Positions 59,691 through 64,000 of a stretch of DNA of 64,000 nt are shown in pieces (positions within the stretch are counted from its first letter, which is position 1; each line of letters opens with the position of its first letter). This DNA is from Akebia trifoliata (taxonomy: Eukaryota > Streptophyta > Magnoliopsida > Ranunculales > Lardizabalaceae), in the NCBI GenBank assembly GCA_017979445.1, contig CM030705.1:15269040-15333039 (forward strand), written 5' to 3'. The notes under the pieces were generated by a model, which was not told where the DNA came from, did not search any database, and worked only from the letters and a program-made list of their open reading frames with translations. The position numbers and the translations under genes were made by a program.

Positions 59691-61388
59691 GCAAATGGTC
59701 TAGCTAGAAAATATTGGAATGGGAGGATGAATTGTACTTATTGTGCAGGTTTTTGGATGCAAAATTAGAGAAAAGTCCTTTTTAATTAGAAACTTAGTGA
59801 GGAAGATGTTCAAAGATCCAAAAGGCTAAGGAAACGCTAAGTGTAATGAGGGAGATGCAACAACTTTTAACTTTTGTTTTGATTTTTTAATGGTTAAGAT
59901 GATTCAAGAGTGTTTTGTACTAGTATTGTATATTTCTTGAATTTATTTTAGACTCCCATAGTTACCGTAAAAATCTGACTAAGAGTTGTTGGATTCACAT
60001 GTGGCAAAATGACACTTCAGCCCTCTAGAGTTCATGGTCTAGATTGAATTTAAAAAAATAAAAATAATATTCATTTTTTTTTTTAATTTGATCCAAGACT
60101 TGGAAATAAGATCGTTGAACTCCCAAATTTCAAATTCAAAATCCAATGATGAAAAATTACTAAATTCATGAAATTTCAAATGCAATAGGGTTCAAATAAC
60201 TGCCATGAATCTCCCTAATAATGATGGAAAGCTTTGTCAATCATGTTCATCTTGTTATCTTGGAAAAAGTTGTACTACCAATATAAATTAAACTCTAGCT
60301 CTAATATCATCATAAATCAAAAGGAGCCAAGACTTTTGCTTTTGAGAGGTTTCTTGGATGGTCTCTGCGGGAAACTATTTGGGTTGTATGATACTCTTTG
60401 GAATGAACCTTCTTAGGTGAGATGGGGGAACTTTGATCTTCTTGGTGACGTGATTTTTGCTTGGACACTAGTGTAGTGTCTGCCTAAAAACCTTTGACAA
60501 TCAAATTAGAAAAGACCAACAAAGTTAAAATAACTAAGTCGTAGAGCAATAAGAGTAGAGAGTGAGTTTAATCTCTTGGGAGTTTATGATTTCTGCTTGG
60601 TGTTGAGAGGGATCTCCCCTTGATATAGACTTGGCCGGATGGACAATTTCAGATCTAAGCTTAAGGCTTAATTCGTAACCGCCTCCCCAGTAACACCATT
60701 AATGCATAACTTGATTGGGAATTTTTTTTGCACAAAACAACATTAATAGCTTGCAACTGACCTTTATTAACAATTAACTTTGCAACTACTTAAAAGTGGG
60801 TTTGATAATGTAACAGTTGCGTTACATGCATGGGGATTCAACTGCCCAGGTTTGGTTAATTGGATCAAGTTATTCGCTTGCAAAATGCTCATTAGGTTGA
60901 CCTCTTGACTCTTGTATTCTTAGGTTGAGTGCATAACTCTTCTTTTGGAAGATGAACATTTGATTATGTAAATTCTTTAAGCTTGGGGTACGATGAATTG
61001 CTTGTTATCCTTGAAGGTGCCAACTTGGGAATACTTGTGGAATTAATGTTGATACAACAACCAAGGTTTAAAACCTATTAAACCCGCCTTCACCTCTATT
61101 GATGACTAACCCTCGCTTTCCAAGCAAAAACAAAATAATAAATAAATTGATTTCTATTTATTAAAAGTAAAAAATAAAAAATATATAAAAAAAAAAAAGT
61201 GATTCTAAAACATTTTTTTGTAGTAGTTAATTGGCTCCTTTGTCCAAACTCTCTACACTTGGGTGGAAGGAATTCTCTCATAGAAACCAATATTTTGGTT
61301 AATTTAATAGTCAAATCTTAGGTCCAACAAATCAGACTACATTTTCTAACTTACCAATTCTTAATGAACTGGATCAAAAAATTTGGTC
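59691..61388. other. Intergenic DNA, no gene seen
   Basis: No coding stretch with family features on either strand. Confidence 0.5.
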
Positions 61389-61495
61389 CTATTACCACAC
61401 CAACTTTTACTAATGCCACCCCAAGATGCGTGTTAATTCTTTGGTGATTTGCATATGAATTGGGGTGGCGTTAGCAAAAGTTGGTGTGGCAATAG
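61389..61495. repeat. Small MITE-like inverted repeat
   Basis: ATTACCACACCAACTTTTAC...GCCACCCCAA is repeated inverted about 50 bp later (TTGGGGTGGCGTTAGC...GGTGTGGCAAT). A half copy occurs at about 42246-42310 (AAAAGTTAGTGTGGCAATAG). Confidence 0.55.
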
Positions 61496-61724
61496 AATCT
61501 CTATTTGGAAAATCTGTGCAGAACCGACTGATATTTCAAAAGACTACTTGTTTGCGTACCTATGTATTGTGTTATTTCTATGTGTGCTGTTTGTTCAAAT
61601 TTTCTTTCCAAACTTACAATCTTCTTGATAATGAGAAATTTTGTCAAAATACGTAGTTGTTTTAGTAATTTCCTCTAATTCTTCTAAAAAATATTGTTTG
61701 TTTTTCAATTCACTTTCTTGTTTC

Positions 61725-63424
61725 GATTGCATCTGTTTTCTTAACATGCCCTTACCTGTCTTGTCTTCTAGTAAGAAAAGACAAGGATTTGTGACTGTTT
61801 TACACAATAAGTGTTTATTTACATTATAAATACATTTTTATATATAATAAATGTTAAGTACATTTTATTCTTGTTGATCGTAAATGCTTTACAATCAATG
61901 CAAACAAGTATTTATTATATAAAATACCAACATACTCTACTATTTTTCATTAAAGACAAAAGGTAAGGGTATTATTGAAGAGTGAATGTAGTGGAGAATG
62001 CTAATGTTCACATGACTCATTCTTAGGAGTCTAGGGATCCTAACCCAATATTAAATCTACTAAACTTTACTTTCTAATTTATTGAAATATAAATATATAT
62101 TATTAATTCATTCACTTAAAATTTAATTGTCGATATTATATGTTATTATTATTATTATTTTTTTTGGGTGTTACGTATGAGATCCTTGAACCTAGAATTG
62201 GCCCCACCAATACCTGATACCCATCGGGTACCCGTCGAGTATCCATTAAGATAGATAATGTTTTCTTGAATGAGAAAAAAATACGAATATATATCTAATA
62301 AAATAGACAATTACTTATAAATGTACCAATTTTACTTGTAATTTATAAATTGAAAATTAAAGATCAACCATAAATTCTTCAAGCAAATCAAACTTTTTAG
62401 AGTAAAATTGTAGAAAATTATAGAATGAACCATTTATTTGTTGGTGAAATTGTATAAAAGTAAGAAATCTGAATAGAAGTTCATAGAGGAAAAAGGTAAA
62501 ATTTAAAGATTTTACATTTTCTTTATATTTTAATTTTAGTTCAATTACATTTACGTCAAAATATATCTTTGTAAACATTTAATAGGACTATTAATTTTCT
62601 TATTATGTCATAAATTTACTAATTGAGTACCAATTGAATACCCGTTAGGTACTCGATTGAGACCCAATTTTTATCAGGTCGTTAAGATAACCCATATTGG
62701 TAGACCCATAACCAATTAACCAATTTTGAGTACATTTGGTAATCAGGTACTTGAGTACCTATTGACACCCTTACGTTGCACCATCGAAAGTCCTCAAACC
62801 AATATGAAACAACTCACCTGGCATTTTTCGTTTTTTTTTTTTTTTTTTTTTTCTTTTTCAACAAAGGGAGTATCCCATCAACACTCTCAAGTAAGCGTGA
62901 CATACTAATCTCCCTTGAGGCCCCCACATGACCAACCCCATACGACTTTAGAGGGGATGAACCCAAACCCATTTAAATGCCACACGTCCCTCTCTCTCTC
63001 TCTCTCTCTCTATCATAAAAAATCATATCATTTAAATTGGCCCACGAAGGTGACTCCTTTGCTTGACCACTTTCTTATAGAGACCAAATTCAACCCAACA
63101 AGAATCTTAGGGAGACTCAAGACTATAATATATATTAAAACCTTTGTTGAGAGCAGATAGAGTGATTTTTTAATTTATTTATTTTTTCTAATTTAATCTA
63201 ATTCTTGAAACCTAAAGGACTGAGTCATTAATTTTTTTTTTAATTTTTTAATTAATTTACTATTTTAATACTTGGGTAACAAGAAATATCTTCTTTAGTA
63301 AAACGAGGCGTCTATCCGTCAATATCAACTCTGATATGATGATCTATAAATTAAAGCCACCCGTAACACATACACACATAAACACATCAGAAAGAAAGAG
63401 AAAGAGAAAGAGAAAGAGAAAGAG
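61725..63424 (+). repeat. Resumed unit 3 flank and promoter region of copy D
   Basis: 61737-62180 matches 10800-11810 and 26960-28240. 62761-63424 matches the promoter region of copy B (15690-16096). The TATA-like region stays (about 63340), but the W-box palindrome is changed to GTCAATATCAAC. 62190-62750 has repeated GGTACCCGT/GAATACCCGTT words and no gene. Confidence 0.65.
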
Positions 63425-63526
63425 ATGGAAATTATTAAGGAAGATGTCGTGATAGAGGGAGTAGGAATTGCAGGTCTGGCCACAGCCTTAGCCCTAAAGA
63501 GAGTAGTGGTACGGGCCTTGGTCCTT
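63425..63526 (+). pseudogene. Monooxygenase copy D exon-1 stub
   Basis: ATG and 34 codons are recognisable (MEIIKEDVVIEGVGIAGLAT...RALVL). The Rossmann motif GAGIAG is damaged: V11 to E and A13 to V. After residue 34 the frame runs into transposon DNA and soon stops. Downstream exons are not seen before the window ends. Confidence 0.85.
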
Positions 63527-63529
63527 AGC

Positions 63530-63890
63530 CCTAAAGACGTATCGGAAGAGTCATCTCGGTCTCGAACGTGAGTAACATCTATAATTTATATGCGCAGTTT
63601 TTTCGTTGTTTAGTCTTACAATTTATACGAATAGTCTTTTCTTTGATTAACTTTAGACATCATCTATTTTATCCTTGAAATCTGAAAAATCCTTGGTGAC
63701 ATCTACTTGAGATTTGGATGCCAAATTTCTTATTTCAACACCTCTTTTTAGCTTTTATGCTAAAGGGCCTATGATGGTCTGCAAAGATTTGTCGACATCG
63801 TTTGATTATATCTTTCATGATTGAATTTTCTGCAAATCTGAGGCCTTTTTCAGGGGGGGGGAAAAAAAAAGTTGGTGTATTGACCTAGTA
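63530..63890. mobile_element. Left part of the inverted-end transposon in copy D exon 1
   Basis: 63600-63880 matches 12350-12600. The extreme left end is shortened compared with the copies at 12097 and 28558, and the insertion point is about 25 codons further into the exon. Confidence 0.55.
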
Positions 63891-64000
63891 AGGGAATTTT
63901 TTTTAGCTTCAGAAACTATTTATTGGACTTTCATATTAAAAAATAGAAAAGAAAACTAAATGGGCTTTAAATTAAAAGGATATATAATATTGACTTGTTG

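Overview
This is AT-rich plant nuclear DNA. The evidence is split genes with GT-AG introns, plant retrotransposons, CACTA elements and MITEs, and (TA)n and (CT)n microsatellites. The gene content suggests a eudicot, probably with a repeat-rich genome; I cannot name the species. No RNA gene, operon or CRISPR array was seen.

The window is built around a tandem array of one gene, an FAD-dependent monooxygenase of the plant MO1/CTF2 type (group A flavoprotein monooxygenase, related to salicylate hydroxylase and zeaxanthin epoxidase). Two copies look intact. Copy A (2903-6959) and copy B (16097-20134) each have five exons with the same exon lengths, and each encodes 413 residues. They differ at six residues, and their introns are nearly identical. 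At least three further copies are broken. A stub lies at 12071. Copy C is scattered from 28530 to 45948, with a transposon in exon 1, a +1 frameshift in exon 3, a truncated exon 4 and a 4-nt frameshift in exon 5. Copy D is an exon-1 stub at 63425. A repeat with inverted ends (28558-30260 and relatives) sits in exon 1 of all three broken copies. The long 3' flanks are duplicated with the genes, so the array grew by duplicating blocks of about 11-14 kb, and transposons later hit individual copies.

Layout: 1-2438 is the end of a CACTA element. 2740-14030 is unit 1 (gene A, flank, stub). 14040-15690 is unique DNA with another CACTA-type end. 15700-30490 is unit 2 (gene B, flank with a 5'-truncated LINE and a 400-bp MITE, exon 1 of copy C). 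30490-48720 is unit 3 (rest of copy C and its flank). Unit 3 is split by a Copia remnant on the minus strand, which is itself split by an 8.4-kb CACTA element. 48720-61725 is transposon-derived and intergenic DNA: many MITEs, a solo LTR, microsatellites and a possible SINE. From about 61725 the unit-3 flank resumes and leads into copy D.

Two things stand out. First, the CACTA element at 34455-42809 carries exon fragments of at least six unrelated host genes, all on the + strand and several with splice sites: an STP hexose transporter, a CYP714-like P450, S-formylglutathione hydrolase, a kinesin-12, proteasome RPN1 and probably NDC80. It is a Pack-CACTA. Second, a family of about 300-410 bp MITEs (18 copies in this window, one of them larger) shares a conserved hairpin core but has several unrelated terminal arms. 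Two copies have clear 9-bp target duplications with paralogous empty sites. Eleven copies are stacked end to end in 54.8-59.2 kb, most of them separated only by short (TA)n runs.
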